Source: Psychrobacter cibarius (lineage in GTDB: Bacteria; Pseudomonadota; Gammaproteobacteria; Pseudomonadales; Moraxellaceae). From it: a DNA stretch of 64,000 nucleotides. The DNA lies in the NCBI GenBank assembly GCA_030686115.1, contig CP131612.1, forward strand, positions 2,542,001 to 2,606,000, in the 5' to 3' direction. This document shows positions 9,384 through 16,222 of the stretch, piece after piece; the first letter of the stretch is position 1; each line of letters begins with the position of its first letter. Made by a program: the position numbers and the translations under genes. A model generated the notes under the pieces. That model saw nothing but the letters and a program-made list of their open reading frames with translations, was not told where the DNA came from and made no database searches.

Positions 9384-10898
9384 TTAAAATACCGATTCAA
9401 ACTTACCAAGCTCTACTTGGATAGACTTAGTCTGCGTATAATGCTCAAGGGCTTCAATGCCGTTTTCGCGGCCAATACCTGAGTGCTTATAACCACCCAC
9501 TGGCATTTGAGCGGCTGACTCGCCCCATGTATTTAACCAGCAGATACCCGCTTCAATCTGTGCAATCACGCGATGAGCGCGAGTCAAATCAGCGGTCACG
9601 ACTCCTGCAGCCAAACCATACTCGGTATCATTGGCGCGGCGAATCACTTCTTCTTCAGTCTCATAAGTCAATATCGACATCACTGGGCCAAAGATTTCTT
9701 CGCGCACGATGGGCATATCGTCGCTGCAATCCGTAAACACAGTCGGTGCAACGAATGCGCCTTTAGCAAGTTCGCCTACCGTAATACGTTCGCCGCCTGT
9801 TAGCAGACGAGCGCCACTCGCTTTTCCTTGCTCGATATAGCCAAGTACTCTTTCCATATGCGGGAAGCTGACCAATGGACCCATATTAATATTTTCTTCC
9901 ATCGGATCGCCCAATTTAATACGCTCGACACGCAATAATATGGCTTCTTCAAACTTAGCTTGCAGTGCTTTAGGGATAAACACGCGCGTGCCATTGGTAC
10001 AGACTTGACCACTGCTATAGAAGTTCGCCATCATCGCAATATCAGCGGCGGTATCGATATCCGCATCATCAAATATAATCAAGGGCGACTTACCGCCAAG
10101 CTCCAAGGTTACGTCTTTAAGCGACGAAGATGCGGCACTTGCCATCACTTTTTTACCCGTTGGTACACCACCGGTAAATGAGACTTTGGCGATATCAGGA
10201 TGCTGTGTTAACGCTTCGCCGACTTTATAATCGCCTTGCACAACGTTAAAGACGCCATCTGGCAGACCCGCTTCTGTCAATATTTCCGCTAACTTTAATG
10301 CAGTCAATGGCGTGACTTCAGATGGTTTGAAAATCATCGCATTACCAGCGGCTAACGCTGGTGCTGCCTTCCACATCGCGATTTGAATAGGATAGTTCCA
10401 CGCGCCGATACCTGCGACGACGCCAAGTGGCTCGCGGCGAGTATAGACAAAGCTAGTATCACGCAATGGAATCTGACGACCTTCAATCATCGACGCAAGC
10501 CCTGCATAATACTCAACGACATCAGCACCAGTCACGATATCGACATATTTGGTTTCAGAAAGTGCTTTGCCCGTGTCTTTGGTTTCAAGCAATGCGAGTA
10601 CATCGTTGCGCTCACGTAATATCGCAACCGCCTTTAGCAAAATACGACTGCGCTCAACCGCCGTCATCGCCGCCCAAACCTTTTGACCTTTTTGTGCCGC
10701 TTTTACGGCTTCATTAATCTGTTCACTGGTCGTTTGCTGAACGGTAGCTAACACTTCACCCGTGGCTGGATTGATGTCTTCAAAAGCAGCAAGCGATTCG
10801 TCGATTGCTAAGTAACAGCCATTAATATAAGCGGTTTGAACCTTCTGTAAATCAATGATGTCTGTTAAGTTGTTTGGGTCTGTTTTTGAATCTGTCAT
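9384..10898 (-). CDS. betB: Betaine aldehyde dehydrogenase BetB
   Basis: This 504-residue NAD(P)-dependent aldehyde dehydrogenase makes glycine betaine from betaine aldehyde. The catalytic Cys300 lies in [13 protein letters not shown] and the general base Glu266 in [11 protein letters not shown]; the cofactor motif FTGGVPTGK follows the usual spacing. The C-terminal [13 protein letters not shown] matches betaine-aldehyde-specific members. AGGAG six bases before the ATG supports the start. It is probably co-transcribed with betA, and together they complete the choline to betaine pathway. The 170 bases upstream, before the TetR gene, have room for a choline- or osmo-responsive promoter. Confidence 0.95.
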   Translation of the reverse strand: MTDSKTDPNNLTDIIDLQKVQTAYINGCYLAIDESLAAFEDINPATGEVLATVQQTTSEQINEAVKAAQKGQKVWAAMTAVERSRILLKAVAILRERNDVLALLETKDTGKALSETKYVDIVTGADVVEYYAGLASMIEGRQIPLRDTSFVYTRREPLGVVAGIGAWNYPIQIAMWKAAPALAAGNAMIFKPSEVTPLTALKLAEILTEAGLPDGVFNVVQGDYKVGEALTQHPDIAKVSFTGGVPTGKKVMASAASSSLKDVTLELGGKSPLIIFDDADIDTAADIAMMANFYSSGQVCTNGTRVFIPKALQAKFEEAILLRVERIKLGDPMEENINMGPLVSFPHMERVLGYIEQGKASGARLLTGGERITVGELAKGAFVAPTVFTDCSDDMPIVREEIFGPVMSILTYETEEEVIRRANDTEYGLAAGVVTADLTRAHRVIAQIEAGICWLNTWGESAAQMPVGGYKHSGIGRENGIEALEHYTQTKSIQVELGKFESVF

Positions 10899-11069
10899 GC
10901 GGTGCTCCTATTAACGACTGGCAAAAGCCTTATAAACAAACTAATGCTAAATGATGTCGTCATGGGTTAAATGTTGAAAATGAATTTATATAGCCTATTG
11001 CTACAAGCCTGTCTTTCAATGCTTTTTTAATAAAAAAGCTGCTTTGATCAATCATTTGAGAACAGTATT

Positions 11070-11642
11070 TTATTCACTCTCAGGTTGCGTCATTTTTATC
11101 AAACGCTTATGAATAGAGGTTTTATCTGAGATACTAATCCCTGAAAAATCAGAAAGCCAAATACCATCAGCCACCAGACGCACCATACATAATGTTTCGG
11201 TATTGTCGGTTGCTTGATGTTTCTTTAATTGTGCATTTGCCCACTTGGCCCACAACTCACGTAACTCGCTATCGCCTAGCATCAATGCATATAAGGTTGC
11301 TTGACTATCGAGCTCTTCCTGCCCTTTTTCGCCTAAGCTAATCGTGGCATTGATATAGGCACGAGTAAAAGAGCCATAACGCACAGGGTCTTCTGCCATG
11401 GCTTGATTGACTTCTGCCTCAAATTTTGCCATCGCATCATGAAACACTTCAAGAATGAGTGCATTTTTAGTGGTGAAATGATGCATCACCCCGCCTTTGG
11501 TCACCCCGACCGCATCAGCGACCGCCTGAAAGGTCACTTTTGATAAGCCCTGCTCTAATGTGATTCGCGCTGCCTGATCTAGTAGCGCACGACGGACAAC
11601 TTCGGGCTGTTTTTTACGTTTGTAAGCGTTTTCCATTTCCAT
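11070..11642 (-). CDS. TetR-family transcriptional regulator
   Basis: This 190-residue repressor has an N-terminal helix-turn-helix (about 25-60: VTFQAVADAVGVTKGGVMHHFTTKNAL) and a variable helical ligand-binding domain. Its start is one base after the stop of the SMR exporter gene, so the two form a tight operon and it probably represses it. It does not look like canonical BetI (different HTH and C-terminus), although it sits where betI would be, ahead of betBA. Whether it also controls the bet genes is open. A second ATG two codons on is an alternative start. Confidence 0.85.
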   Translation of the reverse strand: MEMENAYKRKKQPEVVRRALLDQAARITLEQGLSKVTFQAVADAVGVTKGGVMHHFTTKNALILEVFHDAMAKFEAEVNQAMAEDPVRYGSFTRAYINATISLGEKGQEELDSQATLYALMLGDSELRELWAKWANAQLKKHQATDNTETLCMVRLVADGIWLSDFSGISISDKTSIHKRLIKMTQPESE

Positions 11643-11643
11643 A

Positions 11644-11988
11644 TCAGTGCACCACAGAATTAGAGAATAAGTTCATCACCACGACACCGCCCACAATCAT
11701 AGCGATACCAACCACAGCTGCCGTATCAAGACTTTGCTTAAAAAAAATCAAGCCAACGAGCGATGTCAGCACAATCCCCAACCCGCCCCATAGTGCATAA
11801 GCAATACCAAGCGGTATGGTTTTGATGGTTTGTGTTAATAAGTAAAACGAGATGGCATAAAGCACACCCATAATCAGGGTCGGCACCAAACGCGTAAACT
11901 GCTCTGACTTGACTAAAAAGGTCGTGCCAACCACTTCGCAAATAATGGCGATGGCTAGATAACCGTAGGCAATAGTGGTGGGACTCAT
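11644..11988 (-). CDS. Small multidrug resistance (SMR) exporter, EmrE/QacE-like
   Basis: This 114-residue four-helix inner-membrane protein works as a dimer, exchanging cationic substrates for protons. The essential membrane-embedded Glu is present (E18 in IAIICEVVGTTF), as are the conserved AYALWGGLGIV helix-3 motif and the GGVVVMNLFS end. Known SMR substrates are quaternary ammonium compounds; E. coli EmrE can also export betaine and choline, which makes the placement beside bet genes notable. It is first in an operon with a TetR regulator, and a candidate operator lies 61-73 bases upstream of its start. AGGT lies upstream of the ATG. Confidence 0.9.
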   Translation of the reverse strand: MSPTTIAYGYLAIAIICEVVGTTFLVKSEQFTRLVPTLIMGVLYAISFYLLTQTIKTIPLGIAYALWGGLGIVLTSLVGLIFFKQSLDTAAVVGIAMIVGGVVVMNLFSNSVVH

Positions 11989-12048
11989 AATTAGGTTACC
12001 TGTCTCAGATTGATCACATATTAATAATGTATATACATTAAAGAAACC

Positions 12049-12061
12049 ATACGGTCGGTAT
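12049..12061. promoter_or_regulatory. Candidate TetR-family operator upstream of the SMR-TetR operon
   Basis: The 13-base pseudo-palindrome ATACGGTCGGTAT resembles operators of AcrR-like TetR proteins (outer ATAC/GTAT arms around a CGGTCGG-type centre). It lies just upstream of the SMR gene, where a repressor would block transcription. Assignment to the neighbouring TetR protein is inferred from position. Confidence 0.45.
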
Positions 12062-12222
12062 TCTATAGAAATATTCTAGCAATGTGAAGAGCTGTTTATG
12101 ACTTTTTTGTTTCGAGGGAGATACAGATTGTTTTACTATTCAAAAAGATAGGCGACTTGTCTAATCAAATTACCGCTAGATTTTATATCCAACCTACATA
12201 AATAAGGGTTTTGACCACTTTT

Positions 12223-12273
12223 AGCCATTTTTAGCCCATTTAGAGATTTATCGATTGAATTGAAGACACGCCC
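12223..12273. repeat. Right-end fragment of the MITE-like element
   Basis: These 51 bases match 12761-12811 (the right end of the intact copy) at 46 positions without gaps. They end in the same terminal motif followed by TA. No matching left end is visible, so this copy is truncated. It lies in the same orientation as the intact copy, 538 bases away, on the other side of tRNA-Asn. Confidence 0.7.
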
Positions 12274-12389
12274 TAGTCAAAAAATAATATTTTAGCGGTC
12301 AAAATTTGCCAAAACAGCCCGCTTTATAAGGGATTGCTGGTTATTTTTGATAGATAACAACAATATTTATAATTAATGGCATAATAAGG

Positions 12390-12418
12390 TTGACAGCCTA
12401 TAACAACTTGGCTAAAAT
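12390..12418 (+). promoter_or_regulatory. Promoter of tRNA-Asn
   Basis: A perfect -35 box TTGACA (12390-12395) and a -10 box TAAAAT (12413-12418) are separated by 17 bases. The tRNA begins about 60 bases downstream. Confidence 0.8.
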
Positions 12419-12484
12419 ATGCCCCACATAACGCAAACAAGACAAGCAATAGCGCTTATCTAACTTATCGTTATACCAACTTAT

Positions 12485-12560
12485 TCTCCAATAGCTCAGT
12501 TGGTAGAGCAACGGACTGTTAATCCGTGTGTCCCTGGTTCGAGCCCAGGTTGGAGAGCCA
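12485..12560 (+). tRNA. tRNA-Asn (anticodon GTT)
   Basis: This is a 76-base cloverleaf. The acceptor TCTCCAA pairs with TTGGAGA, followed by G73 and an encoded CCA. The anticodon loop is CTGTTAA with GTT at 12518-12520, and the T arm is CCTGG-TTCGAGC-CCAGG. It is a single-gene unit between its own promoter and terminator. Confidence 0.97.
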
Positions 12561-12566
12561 TATACT

Positions 12567-12602
12567 AAAAACCTTCATCATTATTTGATGAAGGTTTTTT
12601 TA
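12567..12602 (+). terminator. Terminator of tRNA-Asn
   Basis: A long hairpin has stem AAAAACCTTCATCA pairing with TGATGAAGGTTTTT and a short loop, followed by T residues. It starts 7 bases after the tRNA. Confidence 0.9.
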
Positions 12603-12641
12603 TGGTTGCCGTTTTCAATTAAGAGGATAGCCGCAATCTTA

Positions 12642-12811
12642 GGGCGTGTCCTCATTTTAAAAGTGGTGACAAAAATGAGATAAATTGCCGTCAAACAAGG
12701 ACAGTAGCACAAATAATATCGAGATATTAATAAGCTATTTGACGATGTTTGGCAAAATTTAGCCATTTTTATCCCATTTAGAGGTTAATCGATTGAATTG
12801 AGGACACGTCC
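12642..12811. mobile_element. MITE-like non-autonomous element, 170 bp, TA-flanked
   Basis: The left end GGGCGTGTCCTCATTTT and the right end, reverse-complemented as GGACGTGTCCTCAATTC, agree at 14 of 17 positions, and each end is bordered by TA (12640-12641 and 12812-12813). It encodes no transposase; the short internal frame is not protein-like. TA duplication fits IS630/Tc1-type elements or the IS427 group of IS5, but the parent element is not in the window. A truncated relative is at 12223 and a 16-base end match at 4539. Confidence 0.65.
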
Positions 12812-12934
12812 TAGTACGATTGGCATGGCTACGGTGTTCTTTTAGGCGTTTTTGTTGTATGGTAAAGATAGTTTTGATTGGGTTAATTTTTGTCTGAGTG
12901 CTTCACTCTTACTCACTAAAAATAATGGTTTATT

Positions 12935-13276
12935 ATGATACCTGTACGTGTGAAAAATAAGTTTTCTGATCATCCGCAAAAAATCATGCGCCCGATCAGT
13001 ATTCGTTTGTCTGAAGAGATGATTTCGCTATTAGAAGCCACTTCAAAAGAGTTGGGGTTTAAACGCATCCAAGGGCTTATTCGTTTATATATTCGCCAAG
13101 GGCTTGACCGCGATCATCAAGACTACACCCTAGCCCATGACGAGGTGTTCATCGAAAGCCTGCGTAAACGCGGAGTCAGCCAGCGTATTATTGATGAGGC
13201 CATTGTTGTGACCCACAATAATAATATTACTCACTCACTATCTGAGCTGCAAGAAAATGACCAAGCTCATGACTAA
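12935..13276 (+). CDS. Small ribbon-helix-helix-like DNA-binding protein
   Basis: This 113-residue soluble protein has RPISIRLSEEMISLLEATSKELGFKRIQGLIRLYIRQGLDR at residues 19-58, which follows the strand-helix-helix pattern of CopG/Arc-type ribbon-helix-helix domains. The C-terminal half is helical and polar. Such proteins are usually dimeric repressors, often antitoxins, but no toxin partner is adjacent. It stands alone between the MITE-like element and its own terminator. The ribosome site is weak. The ATG at 12935 is the first in frame; a start at the internal MRPISIRL is an alternative. The regulated target is unknown. Confidence 0.65.
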   Translation: MIPVRVKNKFSDHPQKIMRPISIRLSEEMISLLEATSKELGFKRIQGLIRLYIRQGLDRDHQDYTLAHDEVFIESLRKRGVSQRIIDEAIVVTHNNNITHSLSELQENDQAHD

Positions 13277-13312
13277 CTATTCAAACAGTCGTTAGCTGTT
13301 ACTGCTGTCAAT

Positions 13313-13354
13313 AAAAAAGACTGAGTTTGCTTAACGGCACTCAGTCTTTTTTTT
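13313..13354 (+). terminator. Terminator of the ribbon-helix-helix gene
   Basis: A hairpin AAAGACTGAG...CTCAGTCTTT with an eight-T tail lies 37 bases after the stop. The rest of the 13277-13602 gap is AT-rich and shows only the promoter space of the next lipoprotein gene. Confidence 0.85.
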
Positions 13355-13602
13355 GTGGGCGTAATAAAAATAGCTATTGTGAATAAAAATACCGATCATG
13401 ATTGCTTGTCAGAACTTATTATAAATAGTACGTCTCCTGCCCTTTTTTGCTGTCATATAACAAAAATATGCCTATTTTGCTTGCGATACAGCATTTAGCG
13501 ATAATTAAACACAACCTCTCATCAAACGAGGTATATTAAGAAAACGCTCATTATTTTGTTGTCATTCTTTATTATCCATAAAGATTTTTAAGGAGGTGTA
13601 CG

Positions 13603-14337
13603 ATGGCGAGTTTACATCAACGCTTGAATAAAGCTTTGTTATTGACGATTGCCTTAGCGATACTACCAATCGTTTCTGGTTGCTCACAGCCAACCGCGGA
13701 TCCAACCAAAAAAACCATACCGACCAACTCAGATCAGTGGCAGAAAAAACTCGGCACCACTTTTGAGCAGTTGCCTCAATCTGAGCAGCAATTACTCAGC
13801 CGCTACATGTTGCGAATGAAACTCAGCGGTGCCTATGAGTCGGGGGCGATGCCGCGTACCACTATCAAGCAAGCCCTTGTGCAACAGCGTGAATACGAAC
13901 GATTACATCCAAACAATCCAACAGGTAAAAAAAGCCCCATCGTCAGCAGCCAGCCAGCTTATAGTGCCAATGCGCAGAACTACCCTGTCGCTCTACTACC
14001 AGTCAAAACCAGCGATAGTGACAGCTTAAATCAAGTAAAACTGCAGTTTATGCTCTCTAATCACGGCAAGGTCGCCATTCAAAGCTTTAAGGGCACACTG
14101 ACCATGCAAGATGCTAACTTGGCGCAGGGCAAAAGCTTTAACGTACCACTAACACAGTTTGACCCGCCTATTAAACCAGAGCAGTCTGGCAAGATCATCA
14201 TCGAGAGCAGTATTGAAGACATCAACGTTATGCGTGCCATTAAAAACACCAAAGACTTGACCATCATGATCAGTAAAGGCACATTGATATTGGAGAATGG
14301 GCAGGAAATTAAATTTGATGAGTCGCTAATGAGATAA
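13603..14337 (+). CDS. Lipoprotein of unknown function
   Basis: This is a 244-residue secreted lipoprotein. The signal peptide has a long hydrophobic core and lipobox VSGC (Cys27). A polar linker region (about 28-60) is followed by a helical part, then a C-terminal all-beta region (about 130-240) with LQFMLSNHGKVAIQSFKGTLTMQD, suggesting an immunoglobulin-like or FxLYD-like domain that compares tonic and additive terms. I do not recognise a named family. A near-perfect ribosome site AAGGAGGTG lies at the right distance from the ATG, so it is probably well expressed. It is monocistronic, with the terminator shared with the tRNA-Ser copy downstream. Confidence 0.65.
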   Translation: MASLHQRLNKALLLTIALAILPIVSGCSQPTADPTKKTIPTNSDQWQKKLGTTFEQLPQSEQQLLSRYMLRMKLSGAYESGAMPRTTIKQALVQQREYERLHPNNPTGKKSPIVSSQPAYSANAQNYPVALLPVKTSDSDSLNQVKLQFMLSNHGKVAIQSFKGTLTMQDANLAQGKSFNVPLTQFDPPIKPEQSGKIIIESSIEDINVMRAIKNTKDLTIMISKGTLILENGQEIKFDESLMR

Positions 14338-14385
14338 AAAAGTGCTGCAGAGTATTTATAAAATTATAGGATAAATAACCAGCAT

Positions 14386-14423
14386 AAAAAAAGCCCCTAT
14401 CATCACTGATTAGGGCTTTTTTT
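14386..14423. terminator. Bidirectional terminator between the lipoprotein gene and the first tRNA-Ser
   Basis: A hairpin AAAGCCC(C)TA...TAGGGCTTT has A-runs on one side and T-runs on the other, so it can end transcripts from both convergent sides: the lipoprotein gene (plus) and tRNA-Ser at 14429 (minus). Confidence 0.8.
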
Positions 14424-14428
14424 GAATT

Positions 14429-14519
14429 TGGAGGAGACGGAGAGATTCGAACTCTCGAAGGGCTACAAACCCTTGTCGGTTTTCAAGACCGGTGCATTCA
14501 ACCACTCTGCCACGTCTCC
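14429..14519 (-). tRNA. tRNA-Ser (anticodon TGA), copy A
   Basis: This is a 91-base class II tRNA with a long variable arm. The acceptor GGAGACG pairs with CGTCTCC, then comes discriminator T and encoded CCA. The anticodon loop is CTTGAAA (TGA), and the T arm is GAGAG-TTCGAAT-CTCTC. Two oddities are shared with copy B: the discriminator is T rather than the usual G of serine tRNAs, and the outermost anticodon-stem pair is C-A. Confidence 0.93.
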
Positions 14520-14530
14520 ATTTGTGCATT

Positions 14531-14558
14531 ATTATAACGATATAAAATAAAAATGCAA
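14531..14558 (-). promoter_or_regulatory. Promoter of tRNA-Ser copy A
   Basis: On the minus strand TTGCAT (-35), 16 bases, then TATAAT (-10), ending 12 bases before the tRNA. The spacing and boxes are the same as in copy B. Confidence 0.75.
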
Positions 14559-14560
14559 CA

Positions 14561-14593
14561 AAAAAAGCCGCAATCATTAATAATGATTGCGGC
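14561..14593 (-). terminator. Terminator of tRNA-Ser copy B
   Basis: A perfect 13-base inverted repeat (GCCGCAATCATTA and complement, one-base centre) is followed on the minus strand by a T run. It separates the two tRNA-Ser copies, so each is its own transcription unit. Confidence 0.85.
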
Positions 14594-14602
14594 TTTCGAA
14601 TT

Positions 14603-14693
14603 TGGAGGAGACGGAGAGATTCGAACTCTCGAAGGGCTACAAACCCTTGTCGGTTTTCAAGACCGGTGCATTCAACCACTCTGCCACGTCTCC
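14603..14693 (-). tRNA. tRNA-Ser (anticodon TGA), copy B
   Basis: The 91-base sequence is identical to copy A, placed 174 bases away in the same orientation. The duplicated segment also includes the upstream promoter region. It carries the same T discriminator base and C-A mismatch in the anticodon stem. Confidence 0.93.
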
Positions 14694-14704
14694 ATTTGTG
14701 CGTT

Positions 14705-14732
14705 ATTATAGCGATATAACATAAGAATGCAA
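14705..14732 (-). promoter_or_regulatory. Promoter of tRNA-Ser copy B
   Basis: TTGCAT, 16 bases, TATAAT on the minus strand, in a stretch that is near-identical to the copy A promoter. Confidence 0.75.
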
Positions 14733-14855
14733 GCAATTAATTGCACGAATTTAAATTATTTTGATGCTATCGTTGATTCAGTTTAAAAGAGAGTCAAGGC
14801 AACTGCATGCAGATATATATATGATGCTTGCCGCGAGGTTAGCGCGGTCACTCTA

Positions 14856-16046
14856 TTATAGAGAATTGACGATATGTTTTTTATGAGATGCCAGATGTAG
14901 ACACATATCTAGCAGTCTATTGGCATAACCCCATTCGTTGTCATACCATGCAAAAACCTTGTACTGGCTACCCACTTGCATGAGCTGCTGACCATCAATG
15001 ATCAAAGACTCAGTCTGATGGATAAAATCGCTAGAGACCAGTGGCTCATCCGTATAAGCCATGATGTCATGCAAATGTGCCTGACTGGCAGATTTGAGTG
15101 CCTCGCGGACTGCCTCGACAGACACATCGGGCGTATCAAAAACAAAGGTCACATCAATAGCCGCTACATCAATGGTAGGCACTCGTATCGAATGCCCATT
15201 TATCTTGCCTACCATAGCAGGTAGCACACGCTCTGTCGCCGCGATACTGCTAGAGGTGGTTGGAATAATGTTATAACCAGACGCGCGCGCGCGTCTTGGG
15301 TCACGGTGGGCTTGATCGAGCACTGTCTGATCAGCGGTAACCGCATGAATCTCTGTCATCATCGCTGACTTTACCCCAAATGCGGTATCAAGCGTCGCAA
15401 TCAAGGGAACCAAGGCCTGCGTGGTACAAGAAACGCTCGATATAATCGGCAGCTCACGTGTTAGCTCATCAGTATTAACGCCCATAACGATACAAGCATC
15501 GACATCATCGAATGGTGCCGCACCGATAATCACCTGCTGCGCGCCAGCCACTATGTGCAGTTGTGCTTGCTCATAAGAGCGAAAATGTCCGGTACACTCT
15601 AGTACCACATCGACACCCAGCGCCTGCCAAGGCAACTGCGCAGGGTTAGGTTCTGAAAATAAATTGATACAATAGGTATAATTGTTTTTTGTCAGACAAA
15701 GCTGTGTGGCGCTATTATTGTTACCGTCATCGCTAGCTTCATCGTTGCTACTCGCCACAATATCAGCACTGACCCCAAGGCGACTTAGGCGACCATGCGT
15801 GCTGTCAAACTTTAATAAATGCAGCAAAATATCCGCTGGGGCTAAATCATTAATCGCCACGACATGGATCGCACGGCCTAATACCTCAAAGCGCTCTAGC
15901 AATGCCCGCAAAACGTTGCGCCCTATACGTCCAAAACCATTGATAGCAATCCTCAGTGGCTGTGTATGCTCACTAGATGCATGAAACGTCGCTGCTGCTA
16001 CTGGGTCAGACGTTAATTGATAAATGGCGCTCGAAAAATCAGGCAT
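14856..16046 (-). CDS. Glyceraldehyde-3-phosphate/erythrose-4-phosphate dehydrogenase family enzyme
   Basis: This is a 396-residue NAD-binding phosphate-aldehyde dehydrogenase. The Rossmann start LRIAINGFGRIGRN is at residues 31-44, the catalytic Cys207 in SSVSCTTQALVPL, His234 in EIHAVTADQ, and the C-terminal WYDNEWGYANRLLDM is intact. It is longer than GapA (about 330) because of a 30-residue N-terminal extension and a low-complexity insert near 100-116 (NDEASDDGNNNSATQ). The usual SCTTN is SCTTQ here, and DPRRARA resembles Epd-type enzymes. It could serve gluconeogenesis or pyridoxal phosphate synthesis; sequence alone does not decide. It is transcribed alone on the minus strand. Confidence 0.8.
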   Translation of the reverse strand: MPDFSSAIYQLTSDPVAAATFHASSEHTQPLRIAINGFGRIGRNVLRALLERFEVLGRAIHVVAINDLAPADILLHLLKFDSTHGRLSRLGVSADIVASSNDEASDDGNNNSATQLCLTKNNYTYCINLFSEPNPAQLPWQALGVDVVLECTGHFRSYEQAQLHIVAGAQQVIIGAAPFDDVDACIVMGVNTDELTRELPIISSVSCTTQALVPLIATLDTAFGVKSAMMTEIHAVTADQTVLDQAHRDPRRARASGYNIIPTTSSSIAATERVLPAMVGKINGHSIRVPTIDVAAIDVTFVFDTPDVSVEAVREALKSASQAHLHDIMAYTDEPLVSSDFIHQTESLIIDGQQLMQVGSQYKVFAWYDNEWGYANRLLDMCLHLASHKKHIVNSL

Positions 16047-16222
16047 AAAAAGATATCGCTATAAAGGGATAAAAAAATTGAGCACTACAAAGTCAGCGCT
16101 ACAATGAAACAAAACCAACAAGTTGTTAATCGGCTCTAAGAATTGTTATATAAAAACTAAATGGCTTTGGTGAATGCTTGAACCCTGAGTTGTCATACTC
16201 AGTATCAAAACGCCATTCAGTA

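Noticed and set aside
11070..11642. Naming the TetR regulator betI
   Set aside because: The helix-turn-helix and C-terminal domain do not resemble BetI, and the gene is coupled to the SMR gene, not to betB.
12581..12766. 61-codon frame inside the MITE-like element
   Set aside because: It starts in the tRNA terminator, has no ribosome site and does not resemble a protein; the DNA is better explained by terminal repeats.
14410..14736. 108-codon minus-strand frame covering both tRNA-Ser genes with repeated protein sequence
   Set aside because: The repetition comes from translating two identical tRNA genes; there is no coding evidence.
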